Below, piece after piece: positions 47,075-56,576 of a stretch of 64,000 nucleotides of DNA. The stretch spans positions 4,646,001 to 4,710,000 of the forward strand of contig NZ_CP050296.1 of assembly GCF_014189455.1 (NCBI RefSeq). Reading direction: 5' to 3'. Every line of letters starts with the position of its first letter. The first letter of the stretch is position 1. A program made the translations under genes and the position numbers. Under the pieces are notes generated by a model. The model saw only the letters and a program-made list of their open reading frames with translations, was not told where the DNA came from and did not search any database. Source of the DNA: Mesorhizobium huakuii. GTDB taxonomy: Bacteria; Pseudomonadota; Alphaproteobacteria; Rhizobiales; Rhizobiaceae.

Positions 47075-48190
47075 CCTGCCAGTCTTCCGCCGCGCATCGG
47101 CTGCGGTGCGCCGGTGGTGCTTGGAAAACTGATCGGCAGGCCGCGCAGCACGCGCACCGCGAGGAAGGCGAAACACTCGGCTTCCACCGCATCGCCGCTC
47201 CAGCCGAGGCTTTCGGCCTGCACCACCTCGACGCCGGCGCGGCTGGCGAGCATTGCCATCATCGTCGGATTGTGGCGGCCGCCACCGCTGACCACCAATT
47301 TCTTCGGCCGGGTTGGCAAGAGGTCGAGCGCCTTGCCGATGGCGCCGGCCGTGAAGGCGGTGAGCAGGGCCGCACCATCCTCGGCATTCAGGCCGTCGGC
47401 CATGGCGGCGCCGAAGTCGAAGCGGTCCAGCGACTTGGGGTAGGGCTTGGTCAGATAAGGATGCTGCAACAGCTTGGCGAGCCGGGCTTCGTCGACCGTT
47501 CCCGCGCGGCCAAGCGCGCCGTCGCGATCCATGTCGCCGAGGCCCTTCGACTTGATGAAATCGTTGAGCGGCGCGTTGGCGGGGCCGGTGTCGAAGGCAA
47601 CGACATTGTCGGCGCCGTCCCACCAGGTGATGTTGGCGACGCCGCCGAGATTGAGCACGGCCACTTCGCCACTGGCGCCCGCGCTGCGCATCAGCGCGGT
47701 GTGATAGGCAGCCGCCAGGGGGCGCGCCTTGCCCGCCGGCGCGCATGTCGGCCGAGCGGAAATCATAGGCGACCTTGGTGCCCAGTATGCTGTGCATCAG
47801 CTCGCCGTCGCCCAATTGCCGCGTCTGGCCAATCCGTCCGACCTGCGGCGCGCGATGCAGCACCGTCTGGCCGTGAAAGCCGACGACGCCGATATCGGCC
47901 ATCGTCATGCCGTAGCCCTCGACCAATTCCTTGACCGCCGCCGACTGCGCGCGCGTCAGCGCTTCCTCCGCCTTGCGGAAGATCGCCGGTTCCGGCCCGA
48001 CAAAATTCCAGGCTCTGGCCGCCGTCAGCGTCTCTTCCAGCAGCGACCGGATCGACTGGGCGTAAGGCATCAGCCGGTAGGTGCCGAAATCCTCGATGCG
48101 TTCGCCATCGGTCTTGATCAGCGCGACGTCGATATTGCCGTCAAGCACGGTGCCGGTCATCAGGCCGACGGCCCAGATTGGTTCCATCAT
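47071..48190 (-). pseudogene. anmK: Anhydro-N-acetylmuramic acid kinase AnmK, with a one-base frameshift
   Basis: Kinase that opens and phosphorylates 1,6-anhydro-MurNAc to MurNAc 6-phosphate, the substrate of MurQ. The first part starts at 48190 with [20 protein letters not shown] and runs to [14 protein letters not shown]. At a run of five C (plus-strand G 47718-47722) the frame changes; removing one C continues as [20 protein letters not shown], through [27 protein letters not shown] and [19 protein letters not shown], to the stop at 47071. The joined length is 372 residues, as expected. As written the literal frame runs on to 46601 with an unrelated tail. It follows the serine hydrolase gene after 7 bases. 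Confidence 0.88.
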
Positions 48191-48197
48191 CTAGCTC

Positions 48198-49196
48198 CTA
48201 AAGTCCATTGACGAGATCGCCGACCGCTTGCCGAAGCTGAACGATTCCGCTGTCGAAATGACGTGTCGGATGGATCCGGTTGGTGAGCAAGGTCCAGGCC
48301 TTGCCGCTGTCGAAATCGACCCACAGTCCCGTGCCGGTAAAGCCGGTGTGGCCGATGGTTCCAGGGCTGCACAAGGCCCCGCCGGACCAGCCCTTACAAG
48401 GGCGCTCCCAGCCATGGGTGCGTGTGGTAGACAAGGACGTGCGCATCAGGGCGGTCGAAAGCTCGGATGCGCCGGTCAGCAGCCCATGCGCGAAATCCAG
48501 TACCGAAGCGGCTGTTCCAAACAGGCCGGCATGACCGGCGCCCTGCAGCGCAGAGCAGTTGTCGTCGTGCACCTCGCCGGACAGGACGCGGTGACGCCAG
48601 GTGCAGTCCTCGGTCGCCGCGGCGGCGTCGGGCTCCGTGGACCATGCGAATCCGAGGCCGGGATCCATGTCGCGGATCGTTTTCCCCGACAGCCGCTCGA
48701 GCGCAAAGCCGAGCAGGATGAAGTTGATGTCGGAATAGACCAGGTCACGCGCCCGCCATTCGCGCTGCAGGATGAAGGCGCGCAGCAGGTCTGGGTCGCG
48801 TCCGTAAGTGTAGATCGGCTCGACGGCCGGGAAGGGCGTCTGATGGCCAAGGCACTGGCGGAACGTCACCTTTCGCTCCCAGGCCTCGGCATCATACTGG
48901 CGAAGGTCCGGCAGCACCGAGATCAGTGGCGCGTCGAGATCGATGACGCCGTCTTCGGCCAGCGCCAGAATGCGCGGCGTGGTAAAGATCACCTTGGTCA
49001 GGGACGCCAGGTCGAACCAGGTCTCGGCGGTCATCGGTCGCTGCTTCGGCACAAGTTGCGCCGAGCCGATTGCCCTGGTGATGCGGTGGCCATTGCTGTC
49101 GACAATGCCGAGCACGCCGCCGGGAATGCGCTTGCTGGACACTGCGGCTTCGAGCGGCGCGAACGCGCGGTCGAATAGCTGGGCGAGGGCGCTCAA
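48198..49196 (-). CDS. Serine hydrolase, beta-lactamase/DD-peptidase (class C, S12) family
   Basis: Penicillin-recognising serine hydrolase of 332 residues with all three active-site elements: SLTK (nucleophile serine near residue 65), the tyrosine motif YSDIN and the KTG-type box GHTGFTG. No signal peptide is visible, so it is probably cytoplasmic. Its position between a peptide importer and anmK suggests it trims imported muropeptides or D-amino-acid esters or amides; hydrolysis of beta-lactams is less likely. It is preceded by a palindromic repeat in the 222-base gap after the ATPase gene. Confidence 0.85.
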   Translation of the reverse strand: MSALAQLFDRAFAPLEAAVSSKRIPGGVLGIVDSNGHRITRAIGSAQLVPKQRPMTAETWFDLASLTKVIFTTPRILALAEDGVIDLDAPLISVLPDLRQYDAEAWERKVTFRQCLGHQTPFPAVEPIYTYGRDPDLLRAFILQREWRARDLVYSDINFILLGFALERLSGKTIRDMDPGLGFAWSTEPDAAAATEDCTWRHRVLSGEVHDDNCSALQGAGHAGLFGTAASVLDFAHGLLTGASELSTALMRTSLSTTRTHGWERPCKGWSGGALCSPGTIGHTGFTGTGLWVDFDSGKAWTLLTNRIHPTRHFDSGIVQLRQAVGDLVNGL

Positions 49197-49229
49197 TGCC
49201 GGCCTCCACTAGAGAGGCTGCGATCCTTG

Positions 49230-49387
49230 GCGCCCCCCTCTGTCCTGCCGGACATCTCCCCCACCAGGGGGAGATCAGCAGCTTTGATGTTCCGCCAACC
49301 TTCCAACGTTGGAGATTGGCGAAAGCTGCGACGACATCCGATCTCCACCCTAGTGGGGGAGATGCCCGGCAGGGCAGAGGGGGGCGC
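49230..49387. repeat. 158-bp palindromic intergenic element
   Basis: Terminal inverted repeats GCGCCCCCCTCTG (49230-49242) and CAGAGGGGGGCGC (49375-49387) enclose two hairpins built on ATCTCCCCCACCAGGGGGAGAT and a near-copy at 49351-49373, plus a central TCCAACGTTGGA. It resembles in design, but not in sequence, the element at 22525-22665. It splits the peptide-transporter genes from the serine hydrolase and anmK and could affect their read-through. Confidence 0.8.
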
Positions 49388-49418
49388 TGTCCCGCCAACC
49401 GCTGACATTCGAGGGCCA

Positions 49419-51167
49419 TCACCCTTCAACCCTCGCTCGATGATCCGGCCCAAATTGCTCCCACCGCGCCGGCGCCGGCTCGAAACCTTGCGGGCGCACC
49501 AGTGAAGGCACTTGGCGCGTGTCCAGTTCGAAATGCTCGCGCCGCCGGTCGATGGTCGGAACGGCGGCAATGAGTTTCTTCGTATAGGAATGCTTCGGCT
49601 CAGACAGCACCGAAGCCGCATCGCCGATCTCGACGATCTGGCCCGCATAGATGACGGCGATGCGATGCGCGATCCGCTCGACCACCGCCATGTCGTGCGA
49701 GATGAAAAGATAGGCCAGCCCAAACTCGCGCTGCAGGTCGACCAGCAGCTCCAGCACCTTGGCCTGGACCGAAACGTCGAGCGCCGACACCGCTTCATCG
49801 AGCACGACCACGGACGGGTTGAGCATCAGCGCGCGGGCAATGCACAGTCTCTGCCGCTGGCCGCCGGAGAATTCATGGGGATAGCGCTGAAGGCTATTCA
49901 CGGGCAGGCCGACACGTTCCAGCAGGCTCGCCATCCTGGCGCGCGTCTCGGCATCCACACGGCCACCGGTGGCGATCACCGGCTCGGCCAGGATGCTTTC
50001 GATGGTCAGTCTGGGATTGAGCGAGGCATAGGGGTTCTGGAACACCATCTGCACCGGCTTGGCGCTGTGCTCCGCCGAGGCCGCCCGAGCGCCGACCGAG
50101 AAGCTCCCGCGCGTTGAACGGACCAGCCCGAGCACCGCCTTCGCGGTGGTCGATTTGCCCGAACCGCTCTCGCCGACGATGGCCAGCGTCTCGCCCGGCA
50201 TCAGGTCGAAATCGATGCCGTCGACGGCGTGCACCGCACCGGTGGCGCGGCTGAAGAAATTGCTCTTGAGAGGGAACCGCACGACGAGGCCGTCGACCTT
50301 CAGCGCGGGTTTCATGTGCTCGCCCTTGTCGCGCTGGCCGTCGACACGCGCGGCGCTTCCGTTGGCGAAATGCGGCACATCCCGCAGCAGATGCTGCGTG
50401 TAAGGGTGCTGCGGCCTGTCGAGGATCTGGTTCAGTTCGCCTTGCTCCACGGCCTGCCCGTTCTGCATCACCATCACCTTGTCGGCGATGCCGGCAACCA
50501 GGCCGATATCATGGGTGATGAAGATCATCGACATGCCGGTCTCGCGCTTCAACTCGGCCAGCAGCGCCATGATCTGCGCCTGCACGGTGACGTCGAGCGC
50601 CGTCGTCGGCTCGTCGGCGATCAGCAGGCGAGGATTGCAGGCGAGCGCTATGGCGATCATCACCCTTTGCAGCATGCCGCCCGACAGCTGGTTGGGTGTG
50701 TATTTCAACCGCCGTGCGGCATCGGGAATGCGCACCCGGTCGAGCGCATCCTTGGCCGCTGCAGTAGCCTGCCGGCCTGTGAGGCCTCGATGCAGCCGGA
50801 ACGATTCCTCGATCTGCGTGCCGATGGTCAGCACCGGATTGAGCGAGGTCATCGGTTCCTGGAAGATCATGCCGATCTCGGCGCCGCGAATGCCGGTCAG
50901 CTGAGGTTCGGTGGCTCCCATCAGGTCGAACAGGCTGCCGTCGGCCCGCTTCAATTTCATCGAACCGCCGATGATGCGACCGCCGCCGAAATCAATGAGA
51001 CGGTTGATCGACAGCGCGGTGACGGATTTACCCGAACCGCTTTCACCGACAATGGCCAGTGTTTCGCCATCAGCCAGATCGAAGCTGACGCCGCGCACCA
51101 CCTCATTGGCTTGGCGGTCGCGGCCGAAGCCGACGCGAAGGTCGCTGACCGACAGAAGGGGCGTCAT
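49419..51167 (-). CDS. Peptide ABC transporter, two ATPase domains fused (DppD-DppF type)
   Basis: Single polypeptide of 582 residues with two complete nucleotide-binding domains, as in GsiA and related proteins. Domain 1: Walker A GESGSGKS at 41-48, signature LSGGMLQRVMIA, Walker B LLIADEPTTALD. Domain 2 starts near residue 295: GESGSGKST, FSGGQRQRLCIARA, VVVLDEAVSALD. An internal RPQHPYTQHLLRDVP closes the first half in DppD style. The start at 51167 (MTPLLSVSDLRVGFG) overlaps the DppC-type gene by ATGA; the open frame beyond it is antisense nonsense over the permeases. It powers the importer encoded upstream. Confidence 0.93.
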   Translation of the reverse strand: MTPLLSVSDLRVGFGRDRQANEVVRGVSFDLADGETLAIVGESGSGKSVTALSINRLIDFGGGRIIGGSMKLKRADGSLFDLMGATEPQLTGIRGAEIGMIFQEPMTSLNPVLTIGTQIEESFRLHRGLTGRQATAAAKDALDRVRIPDAARRLKYTPNQLSGGMLQRVMIAIALACNPRLLIADEPTTALDVTVQAQIMALLAELKRETGMSMIFITHDIGLVAGIADKVMVMQNGQAVEQGELNQILDRPQHPYTQHLLRDVPHFANGSAARVDGQRDKGEHMKPALKVDGLVVRFPLKSNFFSRATGAVHAVDGIDFDLMPGETLAIVGESGSGKSTTAKAVLGLVRSTRGSFSVGARAASAEHSAKPVQMVFQNPYASLNPRLTIESILAEPVIATGGRVDAETRARMASLLERVGLPVNSLQRYPHEFSGGQRQRLCIARALMLNPSVVVLDEAVSALDVSVQAKVLELLVDLQREFGLAYLFISHDMAVVERIAHRIAVIYAGQIVEIGDAASVLSEPKHSYTKKLIAAVPTIDRRREHFELDTRQVPSLVRPQGFEPAPARWEQFGPDHRARVEG

Positions 51168-52006
51168 GCCGGCGCCCTCCGCATCCTGGGGTCGAGGATA
51201 TCGCGCAAGGCATCCCCAAGCAGGTTGAAGCCGAGGATGCTGATCATGATGGTCAGGCCTGGAAAGATCATCAGCCAGGGCGCGGTTTCCATCAGATTGC
51301 GGCTGTCGCTCAGCATCAGGCCGAGCGAGGCGGCGGGCGGCTGCGTGCCGAGGCCGAGGAAGCTCAGGCCGGCTTCGGTGAGCAGCGCCCAGGCCAGCGC
51401 CAGCGTCACCTGCACCGTCAACGGTGCCACCAGATTGAGCAGCAAATGGCGCGTGACGATGTAGAACGAGCTGCTGCCGAAGGTGCGCGCGGCGTCGACG
51501 AATTCGCGTGCTTTGAGTGAGAGGGCAGGGCCGCGGACCACGCGGGTGAAGATCGGCGTGTAGACGATGCCGATGGCGACGACGCTGGTCCATGTGCCCG
51601 GCCCGGCGACAGTGACGATGAGCAGGGCCAGAAGGATGGCGGGGAAGGCCAGCAGCACGTCCATGATCCGCATCACCACGCCATCCCAGCGGCGCCCGAG
51701 CCAGGCCGCCGCCAGCCCGAGCACCGTGCCGGCAAGAGTGGCGAAGGCCACCGAGAAGAAGGCGACCGTGAAGGATTGGCCGATGCCGGCCATCAGCCGG
51801 CTGGCGACGTCGCGACCGAACAAATCGGTGCCCATCCAGTAGGCGCCATTGGGCGCGTGCAGCCGGTCGACGCGGAACTGTGTGATCGGGTTGTGCGGCG
51901 TCAGCCCGACCAGGCCGAGGATGGCGATCAGCAAATAGATGCCGACAATGACGCCGCCGATGCGGCCGCTGCCGTGGCCGAAGATGGCGCGCAGGATGCG
52001 CATCAC
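51164..52006 (-). CDS. Peptide ABC transporter permease (DppC/OppC type)
   Basis: Inner-membrane subunit of 280 residues with the DppC N-terminal helix GGVIVGIYLLIAILGLVGL and the motif GTDLFGRDVASRLMAGIGQS. The cytoplasmic EAA-type loop is EFVDAARTFGSSSFYIVTRH. It overlaps the DppB-type gene upstream and the double ATPase downstream by ATGA. In the peptidoglycan-recycling context it likely carries muropeptides or free cell-wall peptides. Confidence 0.93.
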   Translation of the reverse strand: MMRILRAIFGHGSGRIGGVIVGIYLLIAILGLVGLTPHNPITQFRVDRLHAPNGAYWMGTDLFGRDVASRLMAGIGQSFTVAFFSVAFATLAGTVLGLAAAWLGRRWDGVVMRIMDVLLAFPAILLALLIVTVAGPGTWTSVVAIGIVYTPIFTRVVRGPALSLKAREFVDAARTFGSSSFYIVTRHLLLNLVAPLTVQVTLALAWALLTEAGLSFLGLGTQPPAASLGLMLSDSRNLMETAPWLMIFPGLTIMISILGFNLLGDALRDILDPRMRRAPA

Positions 52007-52962
52007 TGCTCTCCCAGCCGGATGCGCGGATCGAGCGCGACATAGGCGAGGTCGACCAGGAGATTGACGATCATGAAATTGAAGGCGATGAACAGCACGG
52101 CTCCTTGCACCAGCGCGTAGTCGCGCTGCAGGATAGCGTCCAGCACCATGCGGCCGAGGCCGGGCAAGGCATAGATCTGCTCGACGATGACGGCGCCGCC
52201 CAGGAGGTAGCCGAACTCGATGCCGCTCAACGTCACGACCGGGATCAGCGCGTTAGGAAGCGCATGCCGCCAGATGACGCTGCGCGCCGAGGCGCCCTTA
52301 CTGCGCGCGGTGCGCACATAGTCGTCACTCAACACGTCGAGCATGGCCGAACGCGATATGCGCGTGACCGAAGCGGCAAAGGCAAAGCCAAGCGTGATGG
52401 CGGGCAGGATCAACTGGCTGAGATTGCGCAAGGGATCCTGCCTGAGCGGTGCGAATTCGCCCATCGCCGGCAGCACGCCAAAGCCGGCCGACAGCGTGTA
52501 GATGATCAAAAGGCCAAGCACGAAGCTCGGCGTCGACTGGCCGATCATGGCGGCGATACGCACCCCCAGGTCGGACAGTTTCTCATTGTGCGTCGCGGCG
52601 TAGATGCCTGCCGGCATGCCGACGGCAAGCGCGATGATCATCGACAGGACGGCCAGCTCGAGCGTCAGTGGGAAGCGTTCGAGGATGACATCGAGCACCG
52701 GCCTGCCATAGGTGACCGAAATGCCGAAATTGCCGTGCAGGATGCCGCCGATCCAGCGCCAGTACTGGACGAACCAGGGCTGGTCGATGCCGAAATAGGC
52801 GGCGAGCGAATCCCGCTGTGCCGGCGTCAGCAGCCCGGCTTCGGTGCCCAGCATCGCCGTGATCGAATCGCCGGGGACCATCCGGATCGCCACGAAGACC
52901 AGGACGGACACGCCAAACAGGACGAGAGGAAACGTCGCCAGTCGTCGCATCAGATAGTTCAC
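52003..52962 (-). CDS. Peptide ABC transporter permease (DppB/OppB type)
   Basis: Partner membrane subunit, 319 residues. MNYLMRRLATFPLVLFGVSV begins the protein; typical DppB patterns include GMPAGIYAATHNEKLSDLG and the EAA loop YVRTARSKGASARSVIWRHA. It lies 34 bases after the binding-protein gene and overlaps the DppC-type gene by ATGA. No unusual features. Confidence 0.93.
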   Translation of the reverse strand: MNYLMRRLATFPLVLFGVSVLVFVAIRMVPGDSITAMLGTEAGLLTPAQRDSLAAYFGIDQPWFVQYWRWIGGILHGNFGISVTYGRPVLDVILERFPLTLELAVLSMIIALAVGMPAGIYAATHNEKLSDLGVRIAAMIGQSTPSFVLGLLIIYTLSAGFGVLPAMGEFAPLRQDPLRNLSQLILPAITLGFAFAASVTRISRSAMLDVLSDDYVRTARSKGASARSVIWRHALPNALIPVVTLSGIEFGYLLGGAVIVEQIYALPGLGRMVLDAILQRDYALVQGAVLFIAFNFMIVNLLVDLAYVALDPRIRLGEQ

Positions 52963-52996
52963 GCGAAGAAGTCCTCTCGCCCAATGCCTGCCGCGG

Positions 52997-54514
52997 CTAC
53001 TGCTGGATGGTAACCTTGCTCAGGCTGAACAGCGTGCCGGTCGGCGTCGGCACGAAGCCGGCGATGTTCTTCTGCTGGGCTGTGTAGCTGTAGGACGTGT
53101 AGAGCCAGATCCATGGCGACATCTCGGCGAGGTGCTTCTCGAACTCGGCGAAGATCGCCTTGCGCTTGGCCGGGTCGGTCTCGGCGCGGCCCTGCTGCAT
53201 CTGGCTGTCCAGAGTGTCGTCGATGTAGTTCGCCACCTTCTGCAGATTGCCTGATTTGGTCCAGTAGCGGTTGTACATGGTGTAGGGGTCGGCGCGGCCG
53301 CCATTGAGCGCGATCGCCATGTCGAAATCGCCCTTCAGCCAGGCGTCGACATAGACGTTGAGCTCCATCATCTTGATGTCGAGCTTGACGCCGATTTCAG
53401 CGAGCTGCGACTGGATGACCTGGGCCTCCGCCGCCGCCGTCGGCGGCTCGCCGGTGGCGCCGATCACGGTCGCCGAAAAGCCGTCGGCAAAGCCGGCCTC
53501 GGCCATCAGCTTCTTGGCCTTTTCGACATCGCGCTTGTAGCAGAACAGCTGGATCGGATCGGTCGCCAGCGCCGGGATGGTCAGCGGTCCGGTGACCTTG
53601 CCTTCGCCGAGCGAGGCGGTGTCCAGCACCTCCTGCCGGTCGATGGCGCAGGAGATCGCCTGGCGCACCTTGAGCTCGGTCATCGGCTTGCGCGACGGGT
53701 TGAGCTGCAGCACGTGATAGGCGAGCACGGGCACGCGGTTCAGTTGCAGGCTGGCTTCCTTCGGCACCAGCGTCGCGACCAGCGGGTCGTTGAGCAGCGC
53801 GAAATCGATCTGCTTGGTGCGCATGGCGGCCAGGATCGCCGCTTCGTCCGGCAGCACGCTGATCTCGATGCCGTCGACACCGGTCGCGCCGCCGGCCCAG
53901 TCCTTGTTGGCGCTCAAGACTTCCTTGGCGTTGGGATCCCATTTGTCGAGCTTGAACGGACCTGAGCCAACCGCCTTGGTGCCGATCGAGCCGGCCTTGA
54001 TTTCGCTGGCCGGAACGATGGCAGCGTTGACGTCGCTCATCGCCGTCAGGATCGGCACGTCGGGCTGCGACAGATGGAACACGACGGTCGCCGCATCCGG
54101 CGTGTCGATGCTGGCGATCGACAGGAAGTTGGCGCGAGCGGCCGCCCCAGTCTTCTCGTCGAGGATGCGCTCGAACGAGGCCTTGACGTCGGCCGAGGTC
54201 ACCGCCGTACCGTCCTGGAATTTCGCCTTGGGATCGAGCTTGAAGGTCAGTTCCTTGCCGTCCTTGGAGAATTCCCAGGATGTGGCGATTGCCGGGATGA
54301 TCTGCAGGCTGGCGTCGACTCGCACCAGCGGCTCATAGATCAGTTCCAAAAGCCGCAGCGACGAAAACGCCGTCTGCTTGTGCGGATCAAGGCCGGTGGC
54401 GTCCTGCGACCAGGCCATATGCAGCGTTGCCGCCTGTGTTGAAACCGTGGCCATGCCGAGCATCGCGGCAACCGTGATGCCCGACAGCAATGTTCTTGTG
54501 AGATGCCTTGTCAT
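52997..54514 (-). CDS. Peptide/oligosaccharide ABC transporter periplasmic binding protein (SBP family 5)
   Basis: Periplasmic receptor of the DppBCDF-type importer, 505 residues. The signal peptide TRTLLSGITVAAMLGMATVS ends in TQA-A; the mature region has the SBP_bac_5 entry GLDPHKQTAFSSLRLLELIYEPLVR and KLDPKAKFQDGTAVTSADVK. Located between murQ and the permeases in the peptidoglycan-recycling island, it is the best candidate for binding muropeptides, anhydro-MurNAc compounds or cell-wall peptides, since rhizobia lack the MurP phosphotransferase route. Ligand specificity cannot be read from sequence. Confidence 0.9.
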   Translation of the reverse strand: MTRHLTRTLLSGITVAAMLGMATVSTQAATLHMAWSQDATGLDPHKQTAFSSLRLLELIYEPLVRVDASLQIIPAIATSWEFSKDGKELTFKLDPKAKFQDGTAVTSADVKASFERILDEKTGAAARANFLSIASIDTPDAATVVFHLSQPDVPILTAMSDVNAAIVPASEIKAGSIGTKAVGSGPFKLDKWDPNAKEVLSANKDWAGGATGVDGIEISVLPDEAAILAAMRTKQIDFALLNDPLVATLVPKEASLQLNRVPVLAYHVLQLNPSRKPMTELKVRQAISCAIDRQEVLDTASLGEGKVTGPLTIPALATDPIQLFCYKRDVEKAKKLMAEAGFADGFSATVIGATGEPPTAAAEAQVIQSQLAEIGVKLDIKMMELNVYVDAWLKGDFDMAIALNGGRADPYTMYNRYWTKSGNLQKVANYIDDTLDSQMQQGRAETDPAKRKAIFAEFEKHLAEMSPWIWLYTSYSYTAQQKNIAGFVPTPTGTLFSLSKVTIQQ

Positions 54515-54613
54515 TTTCGTCTCCCATTATGATTTGACTTGATGCCTTGCAGTTTCTGCCGACCGCTTCCAAGACACACATGCTTCGGAGTATCGGCCCA
54601 GTTCTATGCGGCC

Positions 54614-55537
54614 TTAGGCCGTCTTGTCGCTGATTGCCTTTCGCAGGAAGCCTCCGGCCTTGCCGAGGGCAGCCCGCGCCGCCTCGACATCAAGGCCAGT
54701 GATCGTCACCAGGATCGCTAGCTTCACGTCATTCCCGGTTTGCTGGAGCGCCTGTTTGGCCTGCTGCGCCGTGCAGCCCGTCGTCTGCATGACCATCCTG
54801 GTTGCCCTTGCCACCAGTTTCTTGTTGGACGGGTTGAGGTCGACCATCAGATTCTGAAAACTCTTGCCGATGCGGATCATCGAGGCCGTGGTCAGCATGT
54901 TGAGCACCAGCTTCTGCGCGGTTCCCGATTTCAGCCGGGTCGAGCCGGTGAGCACTTCGGGGCCGACGACCGGCGAGATGGCGATGTCGGCGATGCCGGC
55001 AATGGTCGAGGCCGGATTGCAGGACAGGGCGACCGTGGCGGCACCCACCCGTTTCGCATAGTTCAGCCCACCGATGACATAGGGCGTACGCCCGCTGACC
55101 GCGATGCCGACGACAATGTCGTCCGCTGTGAGCCCGATCTCCTGCAGCGCCTGCGCGCCCATTTTCGGATCGTCTTCGGCGCCTTCCAGCGACCGCACCA
55201 GGGCATCGGGACCGCCGGCGATCAGGCCGACAACCATGCCTTCGGGCACGCCGAAAGTGGGCGGACACTCCGAAGCATCGAGAACCCCGAGCCGGCCGCT
55301 GGTGCCGGCGCCGATATAGATCAGCCGCGCGCCTTTCTGGAAGGCAAGCACGATACGATCGACCGCGGCGGCGATTTCCGGCAGCACCTTTTCGACAGCC
55401 GCCGGAACAATCCTGTCCTCATCATTGATCTTGCGCAGCACATCGATGGTCGGCAGCAGGTCGATATCCATCGTCCGCGGGTTACGGCCTTCGGAAACCA
55501 GCAGGTCCAGCTCAGACATCAATCCTTGCTCGGTCAT
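54614..55537 (-). CDS. murQ: N-acetylmuramic acid 6-phosphate etherase MurQ
   Basis: Cleaves the lactyl ether of MurNAc 6-phosphate to give GlcNAc 6-phosphate and lactate, next after AnmK. The SIS domain has [20 protein letters not shown], the signature ECPPTFG with the catalytic glutamate, [12 protein letters not shown] with the second acid region, and VALSCNPAS. The C-terminal helical tail is [23 protein letters not shown] 55537 ([10 protein letters not shown]) is chosen because GAAGG stands ahead of it, giving 307 residues, close to E. coli MurQ (298). An RpiR-type palindrome lies at 55667-55685 upstream. Confidence 0.95.
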   Translation of the reverse strand: MTEQGLMSELDLLVSEGRNPRTMDIDLLPTIDVLRKINDEDRIVPAAVEKVLPEIAAAVDRIVLAFQKGARLIYIGAGTSGRLGVLDASECPPTFGVPEGMVVGLIAGGPDALVRSLEGAEDDPKMGAQALQEIGLTADDIVVGIAVSGRTPYVIGGLNYAKRVGAATVALSCNPASTIAGIADIAISPVVGPEVLTGSTRLKSGTAQKLVLNMLTTASMIRIGKSFQNLMVDLNPSNKKLVARATRMVMQTTGCTAQQAKQALQQTGNDVKLAILVTITGLDVEAARAALGKAGGFLRKAISDKTA

Positions 55538-55666
55538 TCCAGTGCCTTCAAAATTCTGCTGCCCGGCATGGCTCAATGGGCGCCAGGGAACACGGACCTT
55601 GGGTCCGTCATCGCATTTTTCTTTGTTAACTTTTTAGAATTGGATATTCGTATCGTCAACAGGAGA

Positions 55667-55685
55667 TTGGAATATTTTATTCCAA
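55667..55685. promoter_or_regulatory. RpiR (MurR-type) operator upstream of murQ
   Basis: TTGGAATATTTTATTCCAA is an 8-3-8 perfect palindrome (TTGGAATA, TTT, TATTCCAA), 130 bases before the murQ start and just after the stop of the kinase gene. The same word, with only its last two bases changed, occurs between murA and the RpiR gene at 57943-57961. A related half-site AATTGGATATTCG lies at 55638-55650. Confidence 0.72.
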
Positions 55686-55697
55686 CTCCCGCGAAAC

Positions 55698-56576
55698 TTA
55701 CTGTGTACAGAGCGACCGTTTGGCAAGGATGATCGCACCGGACACGGCGTCACCGTCGGCGGGCTTCAGACGGCGCCGCACATCGGGCGAAAGCCAGGGT
55801 TCGAGCGGGCTGGCGAGGCCGCCCAGCAAGGTCACGCGCGGCGCGCCTTTTTCGAACAGCACCCGCACCAGCGTGTCGATCTGCTCGGCGGCACTTTGCA
55901 CGATGCGCCGTCCGGCGGGATCGCCCTGGTCGGCATGGCGCATCACCATCGGCGCCAACGCGGCGTAATCCGTGGCGCTGGCGCGGTCCATCCAGGCGAC
56001 GGCCTCCATCGGGTCGCCCTCGAAGCGCTGCATCACCTCCGCCAGCAGCGCTGTCCGCTCGTGCCGGCCGTCATGGGCGCGCAGAGCCAGTTGCACGGCT
56101 TTCAGGCCAAGATCGGCGCCGCTGCCCTCATCAGAGATCGGAAAACCGTAACCGCCGACCCGCAGGTCGCGCCCCTCGGCGAAGCCAAGGCCGATCGAAC
56201 CGGTGCCGGCGATGACGATGGCACCGTCCTGCCCGGAATGCGCGCCAAGGCAGGCGCCAACGCCGTCGCTGACGAAATCGATGCTGGCAAAGGGATGCGC
56301 GATTGCCCGCAACGCCTCCAGCGCACCCTTGCGGCCGATGCCGGCGAGGCCGATGCCGGCCCGGATTCGGCCGATCTCGAACGGCCCGAAGCCTGTCTCT
56401 TCGATCGCCGCGCCAAAGGCTTTGGCAATGGAAGCCCAGGCCGCGTCGATCCCGAGCCGCGTTGTCGCCGGGCCTGACAGGCCCTGTCCCAGCACGGTTC
56501 CCGCCGCATCCTCGATGCGGGCCCGGCAGCCGGTGCCGCCGCCATCGACGCCGAGGAAATAGTCCACGCCGCTCAT
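55698..56576 (-). CDS. BadF/BadG/BcrA/BcrD-type kinase, probable GlcNAc/MurNAc kinase
   Basis: ATP-dependent amino-sugar kinase of 292 residues. It starts [20 protein letters not shown], with the phosphate-binding GVDGGGT loop; IVIAGTGSIGLGFAEG and GYGFPISDEGSGADLGLKAV follow, the latter typical of N-acetylglucosamine kinases. Clostridium MurK, of the same family, phosphorylates both GlcNAc and MurNAc, so either sugar is plausible here. ATG 56576 overlaps the murA stop by ATGA, so the two genes share a transcript. Confidence 0.85.
   Translation of the reverse strand: MSGVDYFLGVDGGGTGCRARIEDAAGTVLGQGLSGPATTRLGIDAAWASIAKAFGAAIEETGFGPFEIGRIRAGIGLAGIGRKGALEALRAIAHPFASIDFVSDGVGACLGAHSGQDGAIVIAGTGSIGLGFAEGRDLRVGGYGFPISDEGSGADLGLKAVQLALRAHDGRHERTALLAEVMQRFEGDPMEAVAWMDRASATDYAALAPMVMRHADQGDPAGRRIVQSAAEQIDTLVRVLFEKGAPRVTLLGGLASPLEPWLSPDVRRRLKPADGDAVSGAIILAKRSLCTQ

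Noticed and set aside
46601..47716. C-terminal half of the 529-codon anmK frame
   Set aside because: After the C run it no longer resembles AnmK, while the other frame does; treated as a frameshift, not a novel fusion.
51168..52043. N-terminal 290 residues of the double-ATPase frame
   Set aside because: The upstream part of the open frame overlaps the DppC gene in another frame and is Arg/His/Pro-rich; the real start is ATG 51167.
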